DNA of 5,875 bases from Oscillospiraceae bacterium (lineage in GTDB: Bacteria > Bacillota > Clostridia > Oscillospirales > Acutalibacteraceae): assembly GCA_003486665.1 (NCBI GenBank), contig DNGF01000075.1, forward strand, positions 1 through 5,875, given 5' to 3'. The position numbers and the translations under genes are program-made. The number at the start of each line of letters is the position of its first letter. The stretch's first letter is position 1. Below, in pieces: positions 1 through 4,754 of this stretch. Under the pieces are notes generated by a model. That model ran no database searches, was not told the DNA's origin, and saw only the letters and a list, made by a program, of their open reading frames with translations.

Positions 1-80
1 TTTTCGTTGAATACGGAATAACGGTTGACGACGATGCAACGGGAATCCGCAACGGCGGCTTCGGAAGTACAACAAAATAA
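1..80 (+). CDS. C-terminal tail of an unidentified protein (5' end outside the window)
   Basis: An open frame enters from the left edge (first complete codon at 3) and ends in TAA at 78-80. It encodes 25 residues that begin FVEYGITVDDDATG and end in GGFGSTTK. The third positions (GAC, ATC, CGC, AAC, GGC, TTC) match the codon style of the other genes here. A stem-loop terminator follows about 20 bases after the stop, as expected at the end of a transcription unit. The visible tail carries no motif that I recognise, so no function is proposed. The main alternative is a chance open frame in intergenic DNA, since only 25 codons can be seen. Confidence 0.5.
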   Translation, partial: FVEYGITVDDDATGIRNGGFGSTTK

Positions 81-100
81 AACAGGATTAAAAGAAAAAG

Positions 101-130
101 GCGGCACACGCAAAATGTGCCGTCTTTTTT
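101..130 (+). terminator. Bidirectional intrinsic terminator
   Basis: CGGCACA (102-108) pairs with TGTGCCG (116-122), extendable by a G-T pair at 101/123, around the loop CGCAAAA. On the plus strand a T-run follows (125-130), which ends the partial gene. On the minus strand the same stem is followed by CCTTTTTCTTTT (read through 100 to about 88), so it can also end the leftward pdxY-trmL transcript. Confidence 0.8.
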
Positions 131-215
131 GCTTTTATGCAGATTTCTTTGTGCATTCAGGCACAGAGCAGTCTAATGCCCGAAGCTGCATTTACAACCG
201 GTGCAAATAAAATTA

Positions 216-251
216 TTATTTAACGATTCCGATGATCTCAACATCTTCCAT
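216..251 (-). CDS. Tiny ORF (11 codons) with a consensus ribosome binding site downstream of trmL
   Basis: On the minus strand an AGGGAGG Shine-Dalgarno sequence (260-266) sits 8 bases before an ATG at 249-251. The frame encodes MEDVEIIGIVK and ends in TAA at 216-218. The ribosome binding site is among the best in the window, yet the frame is only 11 codons long. The interval lies between trmL and the terminator at 101-130, so it is probably transcribed with trmL. It may be a genuine micro-peptide, a leader, or the remnant start of a small gene broken by indels: cysteine-containing frames follow in the next 100 bases. No family is recognised. Confidence 0.35.
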   Translation of the reverse strand: MEDVEIIGIVK

Positions 252-309
252 TTTTTTAACCTCCCTGCATATTGTATTTTTTGTAAATTGCAATGAAGCA
301 ATAAGCTTT

Positions 310-825
310 TTATTCAGCGTCGCTCCAGTCGAATTTCGTCAGCTTTCCCGAACAGAGCAGATCGGGATAGTCCCACTGTCTGAGAACCTCATAGACAGCT
401 ATTGCAACCGAATTTGATAAATTCAGGCTCCTTGCCGCAGAGTCGTTAACCATCGGAATTCGCACGCACTCGTTCGGGTGCTTAAAGAGGAGATCTTCGG
501 GCAAGCCCTTTGTTTCCTTTCCGAAAAAGAGATAAACATTGTCGCCGTATTCAACGTCAACATAGCGGTTTTGTGCCTTGGTTGTAAAAAAACGATACTG
601 ACCGTCGGGATTCTTTTCAAAAAAGTCATTCAAATTTTCATAGTATGTTATATCGAGCAGGTGCCAGTAATCAAGACCTGCTCTTTTTAATTTCTTATCA
701 TCGGGAGTAAAACCCATCGGCTTGATTATATGAAGCCGTGTTCCCGTTGCGGCGCAGGTGCGTGCGATGTTGCCCGTATTCTGCGGAATCTCAGGTTCAA
801 CGAGAACAATATTTAAAACTGCCAT
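310..825 (-). CDS. trmL: tRNA (cytidine/uridine-34 2'-O)-methyltransferase TrmL (SPOUT family)
   Basis: The predicted enzyme transfers a methyl group from S-adenosylmethionine to the 2'-O of the wobble nucleotide of leucine tRNAs in the cytoplasm. The 171 residues match the short, single-domain SPOUT fold of TrmL/YibK (E. coli protein about 157). All three diagnostic blocks are present: the N-terminal EPEIPQNTGNIAR segment (about 10-22), FGKETKGLPE (101-110), and the knot-forming IPM...RSLNLSNSVAIAVYE region (123-146). The ATG at 823-825 is preceded by GAAGGA (833-838), which supports this start. The gene begins 24 bases after the stop of the pyridoxamine kinase gene and has no promoter of its own that I can see, so the two are probably co-transcribed. 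Family identity is very secure. The exact tRNA substrates are inferred from E. coli. Confidence 0.95.
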   Translation of the reverse strand: MAVLNIVLVEPEIPQNTGNIARTCAATGTRLHIIKPMGFTPDDKKLKRAGLDYWHLLDITYYENLNDFFEKNPDGQYRFFTTKAQNRYVDVEYGDNVYLFFGKETKGLPEDLLFKHPNECVRIPMVNDSAARSLNLSNSVAIAVYEVLRQWDYPDLLCSGKLTKFDWSDAE

Positions 826-849
826 TGTTAATTCCTTCTAACGTTAAAA

Positions 850-1689
850 TCATTCAACCGATTTAATAAGATTTTTTATCTGCGGCTCAAAGCAAAGACC
901 GTATTTTCTGTCTGTTTCGGCTTCAAGCGTAGCTTCAACGCATCTGCAGGTGAATCCCATTGCTATCTGAACGGCATCGGCAAAGGCTTTTCCGTTCATT
1001 ACCGCTGCCGTCAAAGCTGCGGCAAAAACATCACCCGTACCGGGGAATCTGCCCTCTGTTTTCGGCGTGAAGAACATATTTGCTTTGCCTGTCAGACTGT
1101 CATAAACGGCGCAGCCGATTTGTCCGTCACCGAGTTCAACGCCAGTTATAACTATTCTTGCCGAGCCGAGATTTCGCAGGGAAATGAGCAGTTCTTTGAT
1201 GAAATCCATATCATATTGCTCCCGAAGCTCGGTTCCTGTAAGCATACAGGCTTCCGTAACATTGGGAACAATAATATCGGCAAGAGAGCAGAGAAAACGC
1301 ATTTCGGAAACGAACGAATCGTCAATTCCCTTATAAAAAACGCCGTTATCGCCCATAACGGGATCGGCAATATACAACGTATCGCTTTTTTTAAAATCAA
1401 GCAAAAATCTTTTTACGCTTTCTGCCTGCTTGCGGCTTGCAAGATAACCGCTGTAGATGCAGTCAAACCTTATGCCGAGGCTTTTCCAATGATCCGTAAT
1501 TTCACTGATTTTATCGGTAAGATCTGTCTTTACAAAGCCCTCAAATTCCGTGTGTGCGGAAAAAATTCCCGTAGGCAGCGGAACGCTCTCGATTCCGCAG
1601 GCAGAAATAATCGGGATTGCGGCTGTCATTGAGCATCTGCCAAGACAGGATATGTCATTTATGAGCGCGGCTCTTTTTTGCTTTTTCAA
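850..1689 (-). CDS. pdxY: Pyridoxal/pyridoxamine kinase (PdxK/PdxY type, ribokinase superfamily), TTG start
   Basis: It phosphorylates pyridoxal, pyridoxamine or pyridoxine with ATP in the vitamin B6 salvage pathway that supplies pyridoxal 5'-phosphate. The 279 residues have the family's usual length. Visible motifs are the substrate-binding N terminus INDISCLGRCS (10-20) with LPTGIFSAHT (38-47), ADPVMGDNG (108-116), PNVTE (142-146), and the ATP-site anion hole GTGD (217-220) with D220 as the expected catalytic base. The start is a TTG at 1687-1689, 9 bases after GGAG (1699-1702). The first in-frame ATG (residue 21) would delete the conserved substrate-binding start, so the TTG is preferred. 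It heads an apparent operon with trmL and is driven by the promoter at 1721-1749. The choice between PdxK and PdxY naming is uncertain; the kinase assignment is secure. Confidence 0.92.
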   Translation of the reverse strand: MKKQKRAALINDISCLGRCSMTAAIPIISACGIESVPLPTGIFSAHTEFEGFVKTDLTDKISEITDHWKSLGIRFDCIYSGYLASRKQAESVKRFLLDFKKSDTLYIADPVMGDNGVFYKGIDDSFVSEMRFLCSLADIIVPNVTEACMLTGTELREQYDMDFIKELLISLRNLGSARIVITGVELGDGQIGCAVYDSLTGKANMFFTPKTEGRFPGTGDVFAAALTAAVMNGKAFADAVQIAMGFTCRCVEATLEAETDRKYGLCFEPQIKNLIKSVE

Positions 1690-1720
1690 TAAAATCAGCT
1701 CCGGATGTTTTATTTATGAA

Positions 1721-1749
1721 ATTATACCACAAAACTTTAGAATAATCAA
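1721..1749 (-). promoter_or_regulatory. Sigma-A promoter of the pdxY-trmL operon
   Basis: On the minus strand, TTGATT (1744-1749) and a perfect TATAAT (1721-1726) are separated by 17 bases. A TG dinucleotide one base upstream makes it an extended -10. The predicted start of transcription lies about 20 bases before the GGAG ribosome binding site of the kinase gene. Confidence 0.85.
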
Positions 1750-1804
1750 TTCATAAGGTGACAAAATAATGTTGAAACACTGATTATTCAGTTTTTTCCC
1801 AAGG

Positions 1805-1838
1805 ATCGCCGAGCGTTTTAAATTCAATTATCGGCGAT
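1805..1838 (+). promoter_or_regulatory. Inverted repeat upstream of the 56-residue ORF
   Basis: ATCGCCGA (1805-1812) is the exact reverse complement of TCGGCGAT (1831-1838), with an 18-base AT-rich spacer. It ends 16 bases before the GGAGG of the small gene. It could be a 5'-UTR hairpin or an operator. No T-run follows it, so it is not a terminator. I see no convincing sigma-A promoter for the small gene nearby. Confidence 0.45.
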
Positions 1839-1866
1839 GCCAAACAACTAAAACGGAGGTCAGATT

Positions 1867-2037
1867 ATGAAAAGTTCAGGTTCTTCCATCGCCAAGGGAA
1901 TAGGCGTCGGTATGCTTGTCGGCGGCGCAATGACAATTATCGGATCCTCGATGATGAACAGCAAAAAGGCGAATTACAAGAAGATGGCAAAGAAAGCCAT
2001 TAAATCGGCAGAATCTTTCATGGATTCAATGATGTAA
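1867..2037 (+). CDS. Small putative membrane protein with a glycine-zipper segment and basic tail (56 aa)
   Basis: A 56-codon frame runs from ATG 1867-1869 to TAA 2035-2037. It is preceded by GGAGG (1855-1859) at a spacing of 7, and a strong terminator follows 15 bases after the stop, so this is almost certainly a real gene. Residues 8-28 form a hydrophobic segment with glycines spaced as G11, G15, G19/G20 (GxxxG), suggesting a self-associating membrane helix. Residues 33-47 are strongly basic (KKANYKKMAKKAIK), and the C terminus is acidic and methionine-rich (FMDSMM). It vaguely resembles YtxH-like small stress proteins of Firmicutes but lacks their FAPKSG motif, so I assign no family. Its location in the membrane with the basic tail in the cytoplasm is inferred from the positive-inside rule. 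Confidence 0.85.
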   Translation: MKSSGSSIAKGIGVGMLVGGAMTIIGSSMMNSKKANYKKMAKKAIKSAESFMDSMM

Positions 2038-2052
2038 CATCAACACACAGAT

Positions 2053-2093
2053 AACCCCACGGCGGAAATATCCGCTGTGGGGTTTGTGTTTTT
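2053..2093 (+). terminator. Strong intrinsic terminator of the 56-aa gene
   Basis: AACCCCACGGCGGA (2053-2066) pairs along its whole 14-base length with TCCGCTGTGGGGTT (2071-2084). It uses a single G-U pair and the tetraloop AATA, and a T-run follows at 2089-2093. This is the most stable hairpin in the window. Confidence 0.92.
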
Positions 2094-2148
2094 ATGCCGT
2101 TTTATAAATGTAAAGAACAATTAAAAAAATATTTGCTTCTGACCATAG

Positions 2149-2172
2149 CGGACGAGCAATGCTCGCCCCTAC
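2149..2172 (-). repeat. REP-like GTAG hairpin downstream of the RAYT gene
   Basis: Read on the minus strand from 2172, a GTAG tetranucleotide is followed by GGGCGAGC-ATT-GCTCGTCC, where the GTAG's final G abuts the first G of the stem. The arms pair over 8 bases with one G-T. A GTAG (or GGAG) tetranucleotide next to an imperfect palindrome is the signature that RAYT transposases recognise in REP elements. It starts 17 bases beyond the transposase stop codon and has the gene's orientation. Confidence 0.75.
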
Positions 2173-2189
2173 AAATAATCCTGAAAAAT

Positions 2190-2684
2190 CTATGGGTTAT
2201 AAAATTTGTCCTTTTTCCAGTTTAATGGATTTTGGTCTATATAATTCCAGATTTCTTCATAATCTACGCTATTGCGTACAACGTGATCATAATACAGCTT
2301 TTGCCAAACAGAATAACCGATTTTCTTGCTGACAACTCCTTTGGTTTGTTGAATTACAGTTGATATCGTAGGGGCGACCATCGGTCGTCCGTTTTCGTCT
2401 GTATTTATTCTGAGCAGTATATGAATGTGGTTGGGCATGACTACATATTTGTCAACAGAAACAAACGGATAATGGTCGGGTATATCGTTAATTGCTTTGT
2501 CAACTAGTTTTCCGTATTCCGATAGCTGTTTAGTATATTCAGGTTTTGAGAGCGGATGTTCATTTTTTCTCCAAAACAAGCACTTACGTTTATCTGTGCA
2601 TATTGTAATAAAATATGCGCCGGGCTTGCTGTAGTCATAATCTGTTAATCGATTTTTCTTGCGTTGCGTCATTTTTTTATTCAT
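2190..2684 (-). CDS. REP-associated tyrosine transposase (RAYT; Y1/HUH, IS200-like)
   Basis: RAYTs are single-copy HUH endonucleases that bind and nick REP hairpins in single-stranded DNA. The 164 residues fit the family. A basic start leads to YDYSKPGAYFITICT (16-30). The metal-binding HUH motif HIH lies within VVMPNHIHILL (81-91). WQKLYYDHVVRN (127-138) holds the likely nucleophilic tyrosine (Y131 or Y132), and IWNYIDQNPLNW (145-156) completes the family C terminus. Residues 99-106 (GRPMVAPT) are encoded by an internal REP copy. The ATG at 2682-2684 overlaps the hydrolase stop as ATGA. No Shine-Dalgarno sequence precedes it or the alternative ATG at residue 5 (2670-2672), so translation would depend on coupling to the hydrolase. 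The gene appears intact. Whether it is active is unknown. Confidence 0.92.
   Translation of the reverse strand: MNKKMTQRKKNRLTDYDYSKPGAYFITICTDKRKCLFWRKNEHPLSKPEYTKQLSEYGKLVDKAINDIPDHYPFVSVDKYVVMPNHIHILLRINTDENGRPMVAPTISTVIQQTKGVVSKKIGYSVWQKLYYDHVVRNSVDYEEIWNYIDQNPLNWKKDKFYNP
2368..2391 (+). repeat. REP-like GTAG hairpin inside the RAYT coding sequence
   Basis: On the plus strand a GTAG (2368-2371) leads into GGGCGACC-ATC-GGTCGTCC (2371/2372 to 2390), pairing over 8 bases with one G-T. It matches the copy at 2149-2172 in all but three positions of the 23-base core. It lies inverted relative to that copy, with the GTAG ends facing each other across 195 bases. It is antisense to the transposase, whose frame reads it as GRPMVAPT without interruption. 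Confidence 0.75.
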
Positions 2685-4174
2685 TTCATTTTATTTATTA
2701 ACGCTTTTATGAGCTTTATGATATCATTTAATATATGTCTTATTTTGTCGAAAAATGTCGATTGATTATCATTGGGAATTTCCGCTGAGATTGTTTCTCC
2801 GTCAAAAATCGTAAATCTCGGATATTCATCGAATGTTTCAACGGTTGCCTGTCCGTCATGCTTCATGAACCTGATCATCATATTGTTCAGCGCTTCTTCA
2901 TCACTGCCGTGCTTCATGTTTTTTACGAACCATGTCTGCTCCGGGAAAAGACAGGTTGATGCGTCAACGGTTTTGTCCGGAGAGATGAATTCCGTGCGCT
3001 TTGAAACATTGAGCGTTGAACCGTATTCGCTCGCGGTTGCACCGAATGAGGCATATTTTACGTCGATTATGCCGTCGCCCTGATTGCTTGCCGAGGGCGT
3101 CATCGGAAGCGAGGAATAGCCGTAGCGCGTGATTACATAGACATTACATTTCTCGTTTACTTCTTTAAGCGTTTCCGTTTTTTTACAGCGCACAAGTCTG
3201 TTGTAGTTTTCGATTTTTTCTCTCAGTGCCGAATAGTCGGTTTCACTGTCGCCATAGATGGTGTTGAAAACAAAATCGGTCGCATCGTCAAGATATTCAT
3301 CGGGAACCATTGCCCAGACCGCAAGCCATCCGCCGAAAAGCGGAACAATCGACTGCGAGCAGACCTCCTTTTCAATTTTGGAGCTGAGTCCGTTTAGCGT
3401 ACCGGTAATAAGGTCCATAAGTCCGGTATCGTGAACCGCCTTAATTGCTGCATTGATCAGGTTTTCATACTCATTGCCCTGAAAAGCATAGAAAAGATAA
3501 TTTTGAAGCGAATCTCCGCTGAAAGTGAGCTGACCGGACATAAGCTCGCCCGTATATGTTTCTCCGTAGATTGCCGTTGAGTTGAATACAACGGTTTTGA
3601 CCTTGTCGCAGCCGTAAAGTGCGAAATATGTTGTTGTTACGACTCCGCCGAAGCTGTGGCAGGTCAATGCCACCTGATCACAGTCTGCTGCGTCGAGAAC
3701 ATAATTAATAAAATCATTGAGCTGTGCCGCAATTTTAATCGGATCCTCGCGCCAGTCATATTGGAATTTAATGTCGCTGTTCGCCTTGATTCTGCTTTTT
3801 TCCGGATATTCAAAGCGGATTCCCGAACCTTCCTTAACGGTTCCGTCGGGATTGTTCATTGCGCGGGAAAAAAGCTTGCCCGTGATTTTTCCCATCTCCT
3901 TGCCGAAACGCTCCCAGTTGCGCGTGACGGCAAGCTCGGTAAATGCCGGGACGCTTTCTTTCACGGCATTTGTAATTTCCTCTTCCGTAGGCGGCCATGA
4001 AAGAGCCGAGTTCGGATCGGAAACATCATCATAAATCTTTGAACTCATGAATCCGTGAATCCAGATTCTCGGAACCGTGACGTCTTTTGCCGAAGCCGAA
4101 ACGGAAATCAGCGGTATAACACTCAAAAGTACAGACATAACCACAGCAACAAAGGTATTTATTATTCTTTTCAT
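2681..4174 (-). CDS. Secreted lipase-like alpha/beta hydrolase with amphipathic C-terminal tail
   Basis: This is a predicted exported serine esterase or lipase of the alpha/beta-hydrolase fold (LCAT/PGAP1-like); the substrate is unknown. Of 497 residues, 1-29 form a signal peptide (basic MKR, a hydrophobic core, and an ASA site before K30). RIWIHGF (36-42) is the oxyanion-hole strand. CHSFGG (172-177) is the nucleophile elbow with S174, and GDG (366-368) supplies D367. H422 in NMKHG is the likely catalytic histidine. The last 24 residues (474-497) form a basic amphipathic helix. The ATG at 4172-4174 has GGAGGG (4180-4185) just upstream. An in-frame ATG at 4250-4252 lies upstream of the promoter and would bury the signal peptide, so it is rejected. 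It is divergent from the Spo0A-C gene and overlaps the RAYT gene at its 3' end. Confidence 0.88.
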   Translation of the reverse strand: MKRIINTFVAVVMSVLLSVIPLISVSASAKDVTVPRIWIHGFMSSKIYDDVSDPNSALSWPPTEEEITNAVKESVPAFTELAVTRNWERFGKEMGKITGKLFSRAMNNPDGTVKEGSGIRFEYPEKSRIKANSDIKFQYDWREDPIKIAAQLNDFINYVLDAADCDQVALTCHSFGGVVTTTYFALYGCDKVKTVVFNSTAIYGETYTGELMSGQLTFSGDSLQNYLFYAFQGNEYENLINAAIKAVHDTGLMDLITGTLNGLSSKIEKEVCSQSIVPLFGGWLAVWAMVPDEYLDDATDFVFNTIYGDSETDYSALREKIENYNRLVRCKKTETLKEVNEKCNVYVITRYGYSSLPMTPSASNQGDGIIDVKYASFGATASEYGSTLNVSKRTEFISPDKTVDASTCLFPEQTWFVKNMKHGSDEEALNNMMIRFMKHDGQATVETFDEYPRFTIFDGETISAEIPNDNQSTFFDKIRHILNDIIKLIKALINKMK

Positions 4175-4203
4175 ATTTACCCTCCAAAACAAAATACGAT
4201 TTA

Positions 4204-4231
4204 AGTATAGCAGAGCGAAAAAATTTGTCAA
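4204..4231 (-). promoter_or_regulatory. Sigma-A promoter of the hydrolase gene
   Basis: On the minus strand a perfect TTGACA (4226-4231) and TATACT (4204-4209) are separated by 16 bases, and TGC in front of the -10 makes it extended. Transcription would begin near 4197, giving a leader of about 23 bases before the ATG at 4174. Confidence 0.85.
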
Positions 4232-4275
4232 GAAAAATAAAGCTGTTGACACTTTTTAAAAGGGATTTAGAAATT

Positions 4276-4302
4276 TGTCGATTTTTAGTCCTTTTTATCG
4301 AA
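4276..4302 (+). promoter_or_regulatory. Two 0A-box-like heptamers upstream of the Spo0A-C gene
   Basis: TGTCGAT (4276-4282) and TATCGAA (4296-4302) each match the Spo0A box TGTCGAA at six of seven positions. They lie in the same orientation, 20 bp apart, about two helical turns. They sit between the divergent hydrolase and Spo0A-C genes. Such short matches in AT-rich DNA can be chance, so this is only a candidate autoregulatory site. Confidence 0.35.
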
Positions 4303-4327
4303 AAAGAGATTATAAAGCCGACATTTC

Positions 4328-4354
4328 GCGAATTCGCTCATATAGAAATATAAT
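4328..4354 (+). promoter_or_regulatory. Candidate promoter of the Spo0A-C gene with overlapping palindrome
   Basis: A perfect TATAAT (4349-4354) precedes the GGAGG by 12 bases. No good -35 exists at the right spacing. That position is occupied by the palindromes TTCGCGAA (4325-4332) and GCGAATTCGC (4328-4337). A weak -35 under a palindrome suggests regulation by a dimeric DNA-binding protein. An alternative promoter is TTGACA (4246-4251) with TAGAAA (4268-4273). Confidence 0.45.
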
Positions 4355-4380
4355 TCATTAAAAAAAGGAGGATGAAAAAT

Positions 4381-4716
4381 ATGGAAATTCAAATTGTTCT
4401 CAGAAGGCTTGGTATTTGCAGCACATACAAGGGCTATAAAGCAACCGTTCTCGCTCTGACACTTGCGCTTGAGGATGAAAACCGATTGAATTCAATAACA
4501 AAAAATATTTACAGTGAGGTTGCAAGACAGCTGGGTTCAACCCCGTCGGCGGTCGAGCGAAATATGCGAACCGTCGTCCAGCGCGCATGGAAAATTAATC
4601 CCGCAGATCTTGAGCGCATGGCAGGGTATCATATTGAGTATCTGCCGAGCGTTTCCGAATTTTTAGACATTCTTTTTAACTACATACAAAGAAGCCGCCT
4701 CAGTAAAGATAAATAA
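4381..4716 (+). CDS. Stand-alone Spo0A C-terminal DNA-binding domain protein
   Basis: The 111 residues align by eye over their whole length with the effector domain of Spo0A, the master regulator of sporulation entry. Matching landmarks are the helix around KGYKATVLAL (17-26), SITKNIYSEVARQLGST (about 38-54) as in Spo0A's SITK..YP.IA.KFNTT, and the recognition-helix region VERNMRTVVQRAW (58-70), equivalent to VERAIRHAIEVAW. The phosphoacceptor receiver domain is absent, and no upstream frame could supply it. The start is the ATG at 4381, 9 bases after GGAGG (4367-4371). The in-frame ATG at 4372 abuts the GGAGG and is unusable. It probably binds 0A-box-like DNA and would have to be controlled by abundance or a partner rather than by phosphorylation. 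Fold identity is firm; targets are unknown. Confidence 0.9.
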   Translation: MEIQIVLRRLGICSTYKGYKATVLALTLALEDENRLNSITKNIYSEVARQLGSTPSAVERNMRTVVQRAWKINPADLERMAGYHIEYLPSVSEFLDILFNYIQRSRLSKDK

Positions 4717-4745
4717 AAGCTGTCGCACGGGCAACAGCTTTTATT
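4712..4745. terminator. Bidirectional terminator between convergent genes
   Basis: AATAAAAGCTGT (4712-4723) and ACAGCTTTTATT (4734-4745) are perfect 12-base reverse complements around a 10-base loop. The left arm includes the stop codon of the Spo0A-C gene, and the right arm lies just beyond the oxidoreductase stop (4755). The A/T-rich lower stem supplies a T-run on either strand, so both converging transcripts can end here. Confidence 0.85.
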
Positions 4746-4754
4746 GTTAACAGA

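Noticed and set aside
25..210. Plus-strand 61-codon ORF
   Set aside because: It runs straight through the terminator stem and T-run, has no ribosome binding site, and overlaps the better-supported C-terminal tail in another frame.
287..302. ATTGC/GCAAT stem after the trmL stop as a terminator
   Set aside because: It has only five A/T-rich pairs and no clean T-run on the relevant strand. The terminator at 101-130 is far stronger.
1120..1632. 170-codon plus-strand ORF antisense to the kinase gene
   Set aside because: It is the mirror of the pdxY codons, has no ribosome binding site, and shows no recognisable motif.
2094..2148. AT-rich stretch between the 56-aa gene terminator and the REP copy as a possible gene or RNA
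   Set aside because: No open frame with a ribosome binding site and no stable structure is visible on either strand.
2746..2762. Tandem TGTCGAA and TGTCGAT (0A-box-like) 10 bp apart
   Set aside because: They lie inside the 3' coding region of the hydrolase, where they encode part of the conserved-looking tail, and no promoter follows. They are treated as chance.
3656..4034. Two overlapping plus-strand ORFs inside the hydrolase gene
   Set aside because: Both are shadows of the hydrolase codons, without start signals.
4175..4252. N-terminal extension of the hydrolase by 26 residues from an ATG at 4250-4252
   Set aside because: It would start upstream of the -35/-10 promoter and place a second hydrophobic stretch before a standard signal peptide. 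The GGAGGG before 4174 decides the start.
4372..4380. ATG at 4372 as the start of the Spo0A-C protein
   Set aside because: It touches the GGAGG with no spacing, whereas the ATG at 4381 has the correct 9-base spacing.
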